Positions 40,501 to 49,126 are shown, counted from the stretch's first letter. The stretch: 64,000 nucleotides of DNA from Apostichopus japonicus (GCF_037975245.1 NC_092579.1:253001-317000), one strand, 5' to 3'. Translations and numbers: made by a program. The notes: generated by a model not told the origin, from the sequence alone.

Positions 40501-42133
40501 GCTCTATTGCCATCCTTATGATGGGTAGAGTAAACTAATGTAGTTACTACCACTCAAGTCAGTAGTTCTATTGCCATCCTTATGATGGGCAGAGTTGCTG
40601 AATCATTCATTTAAACTAATGTAGTTACTACCACTCAAGTCAATAGTTCTATTACCATCCTTATGATGGGTAGAGTTGCTGAATCATTCATTTGTACTAA
40701 TGTAGTTACTTTTGCTCAAGTCAGAAGTTCTATTGCCTCCTTATGATGGGTAGAGTTGCTGAATCATTCATTTAAACTAATGTAGTTACTACCACTCAAG
40801 TCAATAGTTCTATCACCATCCTTATGATGGGCAGAGTTGCTGAATCATTCATTTAAACTAATGTAGTTACTACCACTCAAGTCAGAAGTTCTGCCTCCTT
40901 ATGATGGGTAGAGTTGCTGAATCATTCATTTAAACTAATGTAGTTACTACCACTCAAGTCAATAGTTCTATTGCCCTCCTTATGATGGGTAGAGTTGCTG
41001 AATCATTCAAACTAATGTAGTTACTACCACTCAAGTCAGTAGTTTTGTTGCCTCCTTATGATGGGTAGAGTTGCTGAATCATTCATTTAAACTAATGTAG
41101 TTACTTTCGCTCAAGTCAGAAGTTATATTGCCATAATTATGATGGGCAGAGTTGCTGAATCATTCATTTAAACTAATGTAGTTACTACCACTCAAGTCAA
41201 TAGTTCTATTGCCCTCCTTATGATGGGTAGAGTTGCTGAATCATTCAAACTAATGTAGTTACTTCCACTCAAGTCAGAAGCTCTTTTGCCATCCTTATGA
41301 TGGGTAGAGTAAACTAATGTAGTTACTACCACTCAAGTCAGTAGTTCTATTGCCATTATGATGGGTAGTTGCTGAATCATTCATTTACACTAATGTAGTT
41401 ATTACCACTCAAGTCAGTAGTTCTTTTGCCATCCTTATGATAGGCAGAGTTGCTGAATCATTCATTTAAACTACTGTAGTTACTACCACTCAAGTCAGAA
41501 GTTCTATTGCCATCCTTATGATGGGTAGAGTTGCTGAATCTAGGGACATCAGTGTGTTTAAGTCATATAATATTCATCCCTCCTAATATATGGACATCAG
41601 TGCCTTCAAGTCATTACAATACCTGCTTGCCTATCCCAGGAAATTTGAACATCTCACGACATGTAATCAAACTGCAAAAAATTAATTTTCTTCATTTAAT
41701 TTTGTTTTTGATTGACCTTTATTTGTTCAGGTTCTCACCAGGAGGAAGCATACCAAAGTTAAATGATGTTATGGTTACACCTTTAAGCATTAGAATGGAG
41801 AGGTGGTGCACCAAGGCCTGTCAGCAGAGGATGGATACATACCAGTTAATGAGTGTTGTTTCTCACACTGGATCCTCTAGCTCCAGTGGTCATTATCTTT
41901 CCTATGTCCGAGTACCCAAGCTGAAAGCTGTGTGCACACAAGATAGTAAATCCAGGGAGAGTCCACAACCAGTGGATCAATATGAATGGGTGCTGTTCGA
42001 TGATGACCAAGTATCTGCCTTATCAGAGCAAGAATTTGAAAGCTGCATCAACCAACCGTCTGAATCTCAGGAATTATTTGATACCCCATACCTCTTATTT
42101 TACTCTCGTGTGACGACGGAGAAAAATGACTGA
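10415..42133 (+). CDS. USP1: Ubiquitin carboxyl-terminal hydrolase 1 (six coding exons, 687 residues)
   Basis: The coding sequence joins 10415-10509, 26920-27286, 30951-31051, 32326-33230, 36721-36913 and 41731-42133; the 2064 bases give 687 codons plus TGA. All introns are GT-AG and every junction keeps frame. It is a nuclear cysteine protease of the USP family; in vertebrates USP1, with WDR48/UAF1, removes monoubiquitin from FANCD2 and PCNA. Visible here: Cys box GNTCYLNS (Cys82), EGYLQHDAQE (His200-Asp201), CMEC (444/447) and CDSC (519/522) zinc knuckles, VVHLKRFS, His box SSGHY (His608), WVLFDDD (Asp644) and C-terminal TPYLLFY. USP1-specific signs are the N-terminal LSLKF motif, QP-I-SKL near residue 361, and LFQGSLVLRTKC. 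Human USP1 is 785 residues; the shortfall lies mostly between the catalytic His and Asp. Confidence 0.93.
10510..10609 (+). other. USP1 intron 1, unique 5' end
   Basis: About 100 bp of nonrepetitive sequence between the exon 1 donor (GTAAGA) and the first unit of the large array. Intron 1 as a whole runs 10510-26919 (16.4 kb), of which about 14.4 kb is tandem repeat. Confidence 0.7.
10610..25032 (+). repeat. 14.4-kb minisatellite in USP1 intron 1, 58/61-bp units
   Basis: Roughly 240 head-to-tail copies. The common unit is 58 bp; a 61-bp form has TTCTTAACATTGTTTATGG in place of TTCTTGTTGTTTATAG. Every unit carries TTGCTAACTTATGAAGGGA, then in most copies GTAAGT, then GGCAGTGGTCCTTTCTTG. Read on the sense strand this is a branch-point-like CTAAC, a perfect consensus 5' splice site and a pyrimidine tract ending in AG. 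Variants (AAGCAAGTGG, GGATGCAAGTGG, CAGTAGTAGATTG, TATACGTAGTAG, CTAAATTATG) recur in fixed order, showing multi-kilobase higher-order duplication. The array is on the strand of USP1 transcription. Confidence 0.97.
25033..25389. mobile_element. Degenerate hAT-like terminus and G-rich tract
   Basis: Positions 25064-25190 start TAGGGATGCACATGAT and continue with GGCCAGATACTGGAT and CTGGCTGGATTTTACC. These look like decayed versions of the TIR and CCGGCCGGAT boxes of the intact elements in this window. G runs with GGGGATAAAGG occur at about 25218-25250. No coding content. Confidence 0.45.
25390..26431. repeat. 70-bp tandem repeat, interrupted by transposon copy B
   Basis: About 3.5 copies of a 70-bp unit containing CCACCAATATACTCAGGCC, TGTAGGGCATTTCAAACGC and TGCTTTTAAGGCTACAGTG. 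The first unit (from about 25395) is split by the element at 25428-26243; copies resume at 26244 and run to about 26431. It lies in USP1 intron 1. Confidence 0.8.
25428..26243. mobile_element. Nonautonomous hAT-like element, copy B (816 bp)
   Basis: Same family as copy A but in opposite orientation. The left end TCGGGATGCACCGGAT and right end ATCCGGTGCATCCCTA are inverted repeats. A perfect 8-bp target-site duplication GTGTAAAA flanks it (25420-25427 and 26244-26251). It holds the CCGGCCGGAT boxes and part of the AT-rich interior of copy A, with an internal deletion; a T run of about 14 lies near 25731-25744. No transposase frame. Confidence 0.93.
26432..26919 (+). other. 3' end of USP1 intron 1
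   Basis: Unique sequence ending in the acceptor CTTCTACTTTGTAG (AG at 26918-26919). An open frame of 73 codons at 26641-26862 has no recognised domain, and splicing from exon 1 to the AG just before it would meet a stop at once, so it is not included in the gene. Confidence 0.6.
26920..27286 (+). CDS. USP1: USP1 coding exon 2 (catalytic Cys box)
   Basis: Residues 32-154. It completes the Gly codon from exon 1 and ends cleanly after AAG at the donor GTATGC. YVGFYNIGNTCYLNSVLQ carries the nucleophile Cys82, aligned with Cys90 of human USP1; the following ALRYCPDF matches the human VLYFCPGF region. The acidic and lysine-rich stretch after it (near residues 120-145) corresponds to a variable segment of the family. 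Confidence 0.95.
27287..29034 (+). other. USP1 intron 2, unique 5' part
   Basis: AT-rich unique intron sequence with no array near the donor, unlike introns 1, 3, 4 and 5. No coding frame or RNA gene recognised. Intron 2 runs 27287-30950. Confidence 0.6.
29043..29507. mobile_element. Nonautonomous hAT-like element, copy C (465 bp)
   Basis: Ends TAGGGATGCACCGGAT and ATCCGGTGCATCCCTA are intact inverted repeats, with a perfect 8-bp target-site duplication CTAGTAAC (29035-29042 and 29508-29515). About seven CCGGCCGG boxes sit in the outer parts. Compared with copy A the interior is deleted: sequence like 8068-8262 joins directly to sequence like 9095-9363, near GACCCCATTTAGTGGGACAG. The ends and duplication are the best preserved of the three copies, which suggests the most recent insertion. 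Confidence 0.95.
29516..30133. other. USP1 intron 2, with degenerate hAT-like end
   Basis: Near 29762-29850 the sequence AAGGATGCACCAGAATC, then CTGGCTGGATGT and CTGGCCTGATTTTTT, resembles a decayed left end of the same transposon family. A possible decayed right end (AATCTGGCAAACCTGGTGCA) lies near 30840-30860, so an old element of about 1.1 kb may enclose the 26-bp array. Low confidence. Confidence 0.35.
30134..30446. repeat. Palindromic minisatellite, 26-bp units
   Basis: Twelve copies of a 26-bp unit. Each contains GAGGTACTACTGTACCTC, a perfect 7-bp inverted repeat (GAGGTAC/GTACCTC) around a 4-base loop. The first ten or so copies are identical and the last two diverge (GAGGTCCTAATGTACCTC, GAGGTACCATTGTACCTC). 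It lies near the 3' end of USP1 intron 2, so the transcript would hold a string of hairpins. Confidence 0.95.
30447..30950 (+). other. 3' end of USP1 intron 2
   Basis: Unique sequence with a C run of about 18 near 30741-30758, ending in the acceptor GGTTCTTCATTTTAAG (AG at 30949-30950). Confidence 0.6.
30951..31051 (+). CDS. USP1: USP1 coding exon 3
   Basis: Residues 155-187 plus two bases of Arg188. It encodes VFEFMRDKED and ends VLEALR. Together with exon 4 it reads LRTVNPMFEGYLQHDAQE, matching human LRELNPMYEGYLQHDAQE across the junction, which confirms both splice sites. The donor is AAG followed by GTATGT; that GTATGT is also the first unit of the tandem array filling intron 3. Confidence 0.93.
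31052..31995 (+). repeat. 23-bp tandem array starting at the USP1 exon 3 donor
   Basis: About 45-50 copies of a unit that begins GTATGTAGACCTGCTGATG and ends ATGG, mixed with shorter 14/15-bp units (GTATGTAGACCTGCT and GTATGTAGACCT). The array starts at intron position +1, so the authentic 5' splice site is its first GTATGT and later units repeat the same hexamer. The authentic site is preceded by AAG and most copies by TGG. Long frames on the - strand with peptide repeats of QQVYIPIISRSTY type are by-products of the array. Confidence 0.96.
31996..32325 (+). other. 3' end of USP1 intron 3
   Basis: Unique sequence ending in the acceptor TTTTACTTTCCTCTCAG (AG at 32324-32325). No coding content. 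Confidence 0.7.
32326..33230 (+). CDS. USP1: USP1 coding exon 4 (QHDAQE box, insert, first zinc knuckle)
   Basis: Residues 188-490, the largest exon. It opens with NPMFEGYLQHDAQELL, a hallmark USP motif. A long hydrophilic Ser/Lys-rich insert follows (about residues 217-430), typical of USP1 and of low conservation, with basic clusters (KRGEN, LEKKKS, LKKKKQH near 372) that could serve nuclear import. LTNQPTIFSKL at 358-368 matches the human insert motif TKQPSILSK. LFQGSLVLRTKCMECENYTE restores the catalytic fold and supplies the first CXXC pair (Cys444, Cys447), followed by FQDISVPV. The donor is G followed by GTAGGA at 33231. Confidence 0.95.
33231..33262 (+). other. USP1 intron 4, unique donor-proximal segment
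   Basis: Only about 32 bp separate the exon 4 donor (GTAGGAATAA) from the first unit of the 35-bp array. Intron 4 runs 33231-36720. Confidence 0.7.
33263..35961 (+). repeat. 35-bp tandem array in USP1 intron 4
   Basis: About 76 copies of a 35-bp unit with TACTGTGTTTGCTCAACTG, then TTGTTCTGCTGAATGC. Some copies read CTCAACTGTTTTTCAGCTG, a pyrimidine-rich tract ending in CAG that resembles a 3' splice site on the sense strand. Blocks of units recur with a period of about 0.65-1 kb (for example TACTGTTATCTGCTGAATGC at about 33273 and 33931, with a similar GTTATCTGCTGAATGC near 34907), indicating higher-order duplication. Confidence 0.96.
35962..36720 (+). other. 3' part of USP1 intron 4
   Basis: Unique sequence with short dyads around GTACGTAC (36032) and a good acceptor TGATGTTTTTTTCTTCAG (AG at 36719-36720). 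No coding frame recognised. Confidence 0.65.
36721..36913 (+). CDS. USP1: USP1 coding exon 5 (second zinc knuckle)
   Basis: Residues 490-553 plus two bases of residue 554. SLDWALSEFTLGE aligns with human TLRWAISQFASVE. KYFCDSCLHLTEAERFLLFD carries the second CXXC pair (Cys519, Cys522) and matches human KYFCENCHHYTEAERSLLFD closely; MVVHLKRFSA is the conserved strand before the His box. It ends at the donor CACAC followed by GTAAGT. Confidence 0.95.
36914..41540 (+). repeat. 81-bp tandem array starting at the USP1 exon 5 donor
   Basis: About 57 copies over 4.6 kb. Units contain GTTGCTGAATCATTCATTTA, AACTAATGTAGTTACTACC, ACTCAAGTCAGAAGTTC and ATCCTTATGATGGGTAGA. The first 18 intron bases, GTAAGTAGTTTTGTTGCC, match GTCAGTAGTTTTGTTGCC of later units (for example at 37642), so the array begins at intron +1. 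Later units have GTCAGT or GTCAGA where the true donor has GTAAGT. A block of about 1424 bp is duplicated: the marks TTGCGGAATC (38627 and 40051) and CATTTGTACTAATG are both offset by that distance. Confidence 0.97.
41541..41730 (+). other. 3' end of USP1 intron 5
   Basis: Short unique stretch ending in the acceptor TTGACCTTTATTTGTTCAG (AG at 41729-41730). Confidence 0.75.
41731..42133 (+). CDS. USP1: USP1 coding exon 6 (His and Asp boxes, C-terminus)
   Basis: Residues 554-687 and TGA. LMSVVSHTGSSSSSGHYLSY contains the catalytic His608 (human SGITISSGHYTASV). WVLFDDDQVSAL holds the likely third catalytic residue, Asp644, with Asp645 adjacent. TPYLLFYSR closes the fold near the C-terminus as in human TPYLLFYKKL. 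Only 35 residues lie between the catalytic His and Asp, against about 157 in human USP1; the vertebrate insert with its Gly-Gly self-cleavage site is absent, and no GG occurs in this interval. Confidence 0.95.
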
Positions 42134-42563
42134 ACAAATTTGATTGTTTGGATTTGTTTTAATCCTGCACCAGTGTACAAACTCCCTCATTCAGAGGATA
42201 TCATTAGCTGGTCCCAGTTAATATTCAACAATACATTGGGCTTCCCCTTTTATGCCAAATTACCCCAATTAAGTCTAACACATTGCTTCATTCACTTTGC
42301 AAGCATTTTCAAAGATGCTAAAGGATTGTCAACCTTGTCCAAGGGATTGTGAACAACCTGGTGAAATTTCAAGCTATGTTAGCATTTGATAATAATGCAG
42401 ATGTAACAGTTTCAGCCCAAGCAGCCGCATTAAAATGAGGCTTATGATCAGTGATGAGTTGTAGTTTTATGTTTCACTTGAATACTAAGTATTGCAAATA
42501 TTTATTTCAAGATAAATCAGTGACTTCAAACCATGTCAAATAGCTTGTCTGATTATCTTAATG

Positions 42564-42569
42564 AATAAA
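42564..42569 (+). terminator. Candidate poly(A) signal AATAAA (upstream)
   Basis: AATAAA about 430 bases after the USP1 stop. It may be an alternative to the signal at 42618. Confidence 0.5.
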
Positions 42570-42617
42570 TTGAAAGTCGCTGCAAATTTTCTAATCTTGA
42601 TAGGCTGTTCTTTTGTG

Positions 42618-42623
42618 AATAAA
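42618..42623 (+). terminator. Candidate main poly(A) signal of USP1
   Basis: AATAAA followed 40-85 bases later by a GT-rich tract (GTGTGTGCATATATG and TGTGTGTGTGTGAGG, 42669-42708), the arrangement expected for cleavage and polyadenylation near 42640. Confidence 0.6.
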
Positions 42624-42865
42624 TGTTCTTTGATTCTTTGCTGAAGGCCAAAGGTATCAATGTGATGGTGTGTGCATATATGAATGGGTGTAAATGTGTG
42701 TGTGTGAGGCCTAAGCATGTAACATAACAGAAAAGGTACATATTGGATGATTTCTTGCACTTTGGGCACAAGAAATTGGTGGAGGTCAAAGGTAATTTGT
42801 GGTCAACAGAGGTCAAAAATTGGAAAGCTTGGAAGAATTTCAAACTTTGTAGACACCAACATCTA

Positions 42866-43880
42866 CAATAGATCATTGCAAACCTCAGTATGCATGTACA
42901 ACAATAATAGCAAACCTCACTCAGCATGGACAACAATAAATGCAAAGTTTATTCTAGCATGTACAACAGGGTGATGCAAATGTTAGTTCAGGTGTATAAC
43001 ATTTGATTGCAAACCTTGGTCCAGCTTATGCACAGGTGATCACAAATCTTAGTCCAACATGTATAACAGATAATGGCAAACCTCAGTCTGCATAAACAAC
43101 GGAAACAGTAATTGCAAACTGTTTTCCTGTGTGTACCAATGATTGCAACCATTATTCTGCATAAACAACAATGGCAAACCTCAGCCTGCATGTACAACAA
43201 TAATAGCAAACCTCAGTCTGCATGCACAACAATAGCAAACCTCAGTCTGCATGCACAACAATAATGGCAAACCTCAGTCTGCATGCACAACAATAATGGC
43301 AAACCTCAGTCTGCATGCACAACAATAATGGCAAACCTCAGTCTGCATGCACAACAATAGCAAATCTCAGTCTGCATGTACAACAATAATAGCAAACCTC
43401 AGTGTTCATGCACAACAATAGCAAACCTCCGCATATACAACAATATTAGCAAACCTCAGTCTGCCTGCACAACAATAATAGCAAACCTCAATCTGCGTGC
43501 ACAAAAATAGCAAACCTCAGTCTGCATGCACAACAATAGCAAACCTCAGTCTGCATGCACACCAATAGCAAACCTCAGCCTGCATGCACACCAATAGCAA
43601 ACCTCAGCCTGCATGTACAACAATAGCAAACCTCAGCCTGCATGTACAACAATAATAGCAAACCTCAGTCTGCATGTACAACAATAATAGCAAACCTCAG
43701 TCTGCATGCACAACAATAGCAAACCTCAGTCTGCCCGTACAACAACAGCAAACCTCAGTCTGCATGTACAACAATAATGGCAAATCTCTGTCTACATGTA
43801 CAAAGATAATAGCAAACCTCAGTTATCTGCATATACAACAGACACAGTAAATGCAAAGTTTAAGGCCAACATGTACAACA
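42866..43880. repeat. Minisatellite downstream of USP1, about 29-32-bp units
   Basis: About 30 copies with GCAAACCTCAGTCTGCATGC and ACAACAATAATA; shorter units read ACAACAATAGCA. Copies at both edges are diverged (from about 42866 and after 43790) and the middle (43180-43780) is regular. Confidence 0.92.
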
Positions 43881-45427
43881 GGTGATTTCCAATCGGAGTC
43901 TCAACTCGTACATAGTTTGTTGCAAAACTTACTTCTTATCAATTCTGAGTGGTGTCAGCATTCTATTTTCTTATGGATGTGATGTCTGAGTCTGTTGAGT
44001 TTTGCAGTATCAATATGCTCTAGGCAATTTGTTGATTCTGAAGAGTGATTAGTAATCAATGTTGTTGAGGAGTTAAAGTCCCATAAAGTGCTTCACAATT
44101 AATCCCCTTTTACCGTTCAGTTCAGTACCAGAAATGCAATCATCTTCTCACTATTAGAATACTTTGTAGTAATATTTGAAGTAGGAGGATGGTTAGGAAC
44201 CATGTCTATTCAGCATGGACTACTCAGAACCAATGACTTACACTAGTGTGATGCAGGATCAATACTTTTCTTTTAATATGCAAATGAACTTGTATCCTTT
44301 GTCGCAAGATAACTTGTTTTTAATAATTGGAACAAAATATATATTTAAATTCTTTTCTTAAAATAAAATTGTTATCTTGACGATAAGATTCCAGTGTTTT
44401 CTTTTGAAAAGTAACAACATAAATGGAGTAGATTCATAGTTTCTCCCATGGATGACAGATTGAGAAGCATAAACATCAAATGGAATTGGTAAGTGGGTGT
44501 ATTTTCCCTCGGATTAAAGGCAAAATGTGGAGAGGGGATCCCCCAGCAATAACAGAACGCAAAATGTAAAAAGTGCATTTGAGGTTTGGATGAGGTAAGT
44601 AGCTGGATCTTTTTCGAGTGAATAGTAAGTTTCTAAAGATTGTTGTTTCACTATCAAACTTGAATTGACTTTTTACATCCCAAAATCAGCCAGAGAGATT
44701 CAAGAGTTTTAACAGCACAACTTTTCCGTTAGACCTATAAATTCTAGTTGAAATTTACCACAGAATATAGCTTTAAAAGGGGAGGGACCCTCTACATGGA
44801 GTTGGCTTCAAAGACCCCAGGGGCACACCGCCTCCATTATAGATTTTTTGATTTGCCCCTGAGTTTTCCATTAAGTTCCATGCCTCTATCTGAACCAACT
44901 GGGGATTTCAAATTTGGCGGTATTGCTGCCCTCCCCAAATCCACTTTAGAAAAACTGGGCACCCCACTGATTACACCTTCAGTAACTCAAAAATTAGGAC
45001 ATATATAATTGTACTTTCAAAATTTACACTTTTCTATGAGCAGTCGAAAACGTTAAAAGATAGAATACAGATAAACAATCAAGCATTATCCTAACAATTA
45101 TTTGATTGACTGTGAGTGTTGACTGGTCCTGAGTCAAAAACTCAATGGTAATCAAATATGATAATTTTTCAGTGTGAACAGTATTTAACTCAGGCCTAAG
45201 TTGATGCACTATACAATGCACTGGTCGAAGTTTGATGCCTTTACCACAGCAATAAAAAGTGTTAAACCCTACTTGACACCAGCTGCTTTAAAGACTTTGT
45301 CACAAAGTGAAGTGCCAAAATATAAGTCAATTATAAGTAAAAATATCTCTATCCAGTGCTTATATTTGGTTACTTGTGTCAGCACATTTGCTACTTGTTT
45401 GTAACAAATTAAAGCAATTTTATCCTA
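43881..45427. other. Intergenic DNA, no gene supported
   Basis: Two open frames, 44748-45008 (86 codons) and 45201-45404 (67 codons), were considered. Neither has a domain I recognise or clear splice signals at its edges; 44748-45008 has somewhat protein-like composition (LPLSFPLSSMPL, FKFGGIAALPKS) and could be an old repeat or an orphan exon. Confidence 0.4.
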
Positions 45428-46262
45428 AAATGTTTCTTTGTATCATATTAGGACAGTAAGTGTCACTAATCCAAGGCTGAGTTAAATGTTTCTTTCTGTC
45501 ATATTAGAACATCTAAGATAGTATGTGTATCTCCTCCGAGACTGAGTTAAATGTTTCTTTCTGTCATATTAGAACATCTAAGATAGTATGTGTATCTCCT
45601 CCGAGGCTGAGTTAAATGTTTCTTTCTGTCATATCAGAACATCTAAGATAGTATGTGTATCTCCTCCGAGGCTGAGTTAAATGTTTCTTTCTGTCATATT
45701 AGAACATCTAAGATAGTATGTGTATCTCCTCCGAGGCTGAGTTAAATGTTTCTTTCTGTTATATCAGAACATCTAAGATAGTATGTGTATCTCCTCCGAG
45801 GCTGAGTTAAATGTTTCTTTCTGTCATATTAGAACATCTAAGATAGTATGTGTATCTCCTCCGAGGCTGAGTTAAATGTTTCTTTCTGTCATATCAGAAC
45901 ATCTAAGATAGTATGTGTATCTCCTTCAAGGCTGAGTTAAATGTTTCTTTCTGTCATATCAGAACATCTAAGATAGTATGTGTATCTCCTTCAAGGCTGA
46001 GTTAAATGTTTCTTTCTGTCATATCAGAACATCTAAGATAGTATGTGTATCTCCTCCGAGGCTGAGTTAAATGTTTCTTTCTGTCATATCAGAACATCTA
46101 AGATAGTATGTGTAACTCCTCCGAGGCCGAGTTAAATGTTTCTTTCTGTCATATCAGAACATCTAAGATAGTATGTGTATCTCCTTCAAGGCTGAGTTAA
46201 ATGTTTCTTTCTGTCATATTAGAACATCTAGAATAGTATGTGTATCTCCTCCAAGGCTGAGT
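45428..46262. repeat. Minisatellite, 65-bp units
   Basis: About 12-13 copies with TTAAATGTTTCTTTCTGTC, ATATCAGAACATCTAAGATA, GTATGTGTATCTCCTCC and GAGGCTGAG. The first copy is diverged. On the + strand each unit has a pyrimidine-rich tract ending in ATATCAG followed 14 bases later by GTATGT, which resembles a tiny exon with both splice signals. Confidence 0.95.
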
Positions 46263-47636
46263 CCCTTATTAGCTTCAGTGTATATACCCTTTGAAGAAGA
46301 CTAAGTGTGCATTATTATTGCAATTCATAGTGTTCATGGCACAAATTTGCATGTGAGGGGGAGGGGCATCTCCTTACACCCCTTCCCCATTTGCAGATCA
46401 CATGTATGATGACCAGGAATTACATCAGGAAAAGTTGGGAGCTATGCACTATAATGATGCTGGTGTTTCTTCTCTACAGTCCAGTGTATGGTACTTCAAA
46501 ATTCAATCATTTACACACTAGCGTCTTGCCGTTTTGCATTATACTAGACATATAATTACAAATGCACCAATCACAGGGAACCCTGGTCTCTTTGTTTCTT
46601 TGTATAGGTCTGGTCCTGAGATGGCTGAATAATTTAGGTTTTACTGTATATATCCACAAAGAAAGTATCACCACAGACAATTTGCCATCAATCCTTTCAT
46701 CACCTTTAGCTTCTACTGCACTGTTTAGATATAAAATGAGTTTAAAATAAATACAAGTTTAGTCAGATGGAGACTTTTGCCCAAAAAAGTATATATATAG
46801 TTATTGATCCCACAATTTTACTCTTTTATTCAAGAAAATTCATAACAATCCCTCAAACTCAAAATGCATTTGTAACATTTGTAACAAGTACATGGCATGC
46901 ACAGATCTTCACAGTTTGGAAGCTATTACTGTACTATGCAACAACAACAAACAAAGTGCAGCCTTGAAACCTGGATGTATTTTAATCTCAAATTGGGCAG
47001 AAGTTTGGTTCATATAACCTTACCATAAATTGATGGATTATGTCAACATTAGCAAATAAATGGCTTTCAATAATTTTTCATAACTGAGCAGGGATTTTAA
47101 TGTTGATTTGTTATCTTTGGAAAAGTTTTTTAAATGCTTTAAATTACAGATTGAGGATCAGTTACAGCAAAATATGAAAACTTGAAGAACAGTTTTCTCT
47201 TGAGCCAAAATTGGACCCCAGGGAAAACTACCTCATTTGTTTTAATTAAGTCAGCCTATTATTTGATAAGAGAAAACCCAATTTAAAACAGTGATAACTC
47301 CTATATCGTACTTATTAAACAATTCATGAGGTAATATATATGAGCACTTTATAGACCAGAAGAGAAGCAAGATTAATTGGTCCAAAAGATGTATAGCTAC
47401 AGGAAACTCAAAACTTCTCAATAATAAAAGTAAATAATCTCCATTCCTCTATCTGTATTTGTTAATATATTATTAATTTAAAATTATTTCTAGACAGAGC
47501 TAAGAACATTGTTTATCTACATATTGTACAGTTAAAATCAAATTTAACAACTAAATTTTGATGCAACATTATCACACATTTTATCACTGGATCCATGATG
47601 AAATGTTATTATAAACTTTATTACCGTACATGAATG
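46263..47636. other. Intergenic DNA, nothing recognised
   Basis: AT-rich unique sequence; no coding or RNA gene supported. Confidence 0.55.
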
Positions 47637-49126
47637 CATTAGGATGGCATCTGTCCTGTCAATGGGTGGCTTATTACATTTGCTAACACTAAGATGGCAT
47701 CTGTCCTGTCAATGGGTGGCTTATTACATTTGGTAACATTAAGATGGCATCTGTCCTGTCAATGGGTGGCTTATTACATTTGGTAACATTAAGATGGCAT
47801 CTGTCCTGTCAATGGGTGGCTTATTACATTTGGTAACATTAAGATGGTATCTGTCCTGTCAATGGGTGGCTTATTACATTTGGTAACATTAAGATGGTAT
47901 CTGTCCTGTCAATGGGTGGCTTATTACATTTGCTAACACTAAGATGGCATCTGTCCTGTCAATGGGTGGCTTATTACATTTGGTAACATTAAGATGGTAT
48001 CTGTCCTGTCAATGGGTAGCTTATTACATTTGCTAACACTAAGATGGCATTTGTCCTGTCAATGGGTGGCTTATAACATTTGCTAACACTAAGATGGCAT
48101 TTGTCCTGTCAATGTGTGGCTTATTACATTTGGTAACATTAAGATGGCATCTGTCCTGTCAATGGGTGGCTTATTACATTTGGTAACATTAAGATGGTAT
48201 CTGTCCTGTCAATGGGTGGCTTATTACATTTGGTAACATTAAGATGGTATCTGTCCTGTCAATGGGTGGCTTATTACATTTGGTAACATTAAGATGGTAT
48301 CTGTCCTGTCAATGGGTGGCTTATTACATTTGGTAACATTAAGATGGTATCTGTCCTGTCAATGGGTGGCTTATTACATTTGGTAACATTAAGATGGTAT
48401 CTGTCCTGTCAATGGGTGGCTTATTACATTTGCTAACACTAAGATGGTATCTGTCCTGTCAATGGGTGGCTTATAACATTTGCTAACACTAAGATGGTAT
48501 CTGTCCTGTCAATGGGTGGCTTATTACATTTGCTAACACTAAGATGGTATCTGTCCTGTCAATGGGTGGCTTATTACATTTGCTAACACTAAGATGGTAT
48601 CTGTCCTGTCAATGGGTGGCTTATTACATTTGCTAACACTAAGATGGTATCTGTCCTGTCAATGGGTGGCTTATTACATTTGCTAACACTAAGATGGTAT
48701 CTGTTCTGTCAATGGGTGGCTTATTACATTTGCTAACACTAAGATGGCATTTGTCCTGTCAATGGCTGGCTTATTTCATTTGCTAACACTAAGATGGCAT
48801 TTGTCCTGTCAATGGGTGGCTTATTACATTTGCTAACATTAAGATGGCATCTGTCCTGTCAATGGGTGGCTTATTACATTTGCTAACACTAAGATGGTAT
48901 CTGTCCTGTCAATGAATGCCATTTTACATTTGCTAACATTAAGATGGTATCTGTCCTGTCAATGGGTAGCTTATTACATTTGGTAACATTAAGATGGTAT
49001 GTCCTGTCAATGGGTCGCTTATTACATTTGGTAACATTAAGATGGTATCTGTCCTGTCAATGGGTGGTTCATTACATTTGGCAACACTGAGGTGGCAGCC
49101 GTGCTGTCAATGGGTGGCTTACTACT
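47637..49126. repeat. Minisatellite, 50-bp units
   Basis: About 30 copies with TAACATTAAGATGGTATCTG, TCCTGTCAATGGGTGGCTTA and TTACATTTG. Variants GGTAACATT and GCTAACACT occur in clusters. The last units (from about 48900) are diverged. Confidence 0.96.

Larger units (their letters stand above)
42134..42640 (+). other. USP1 3' untranslated region (inferred)
   Basis: AT-rich sequence between the stop codon and the poly(A) signals. The end point is an estimate based on the second AATAAA. An open frame at 42140-42352 has no recognised content. Confidence 0.6.

Noticed and set aside
44748..45008. 86-codon frame as an orphan gene
   Set aside because: No recognised motif, no splice or promoter evidence; kept only as a note in the intergenic entry.
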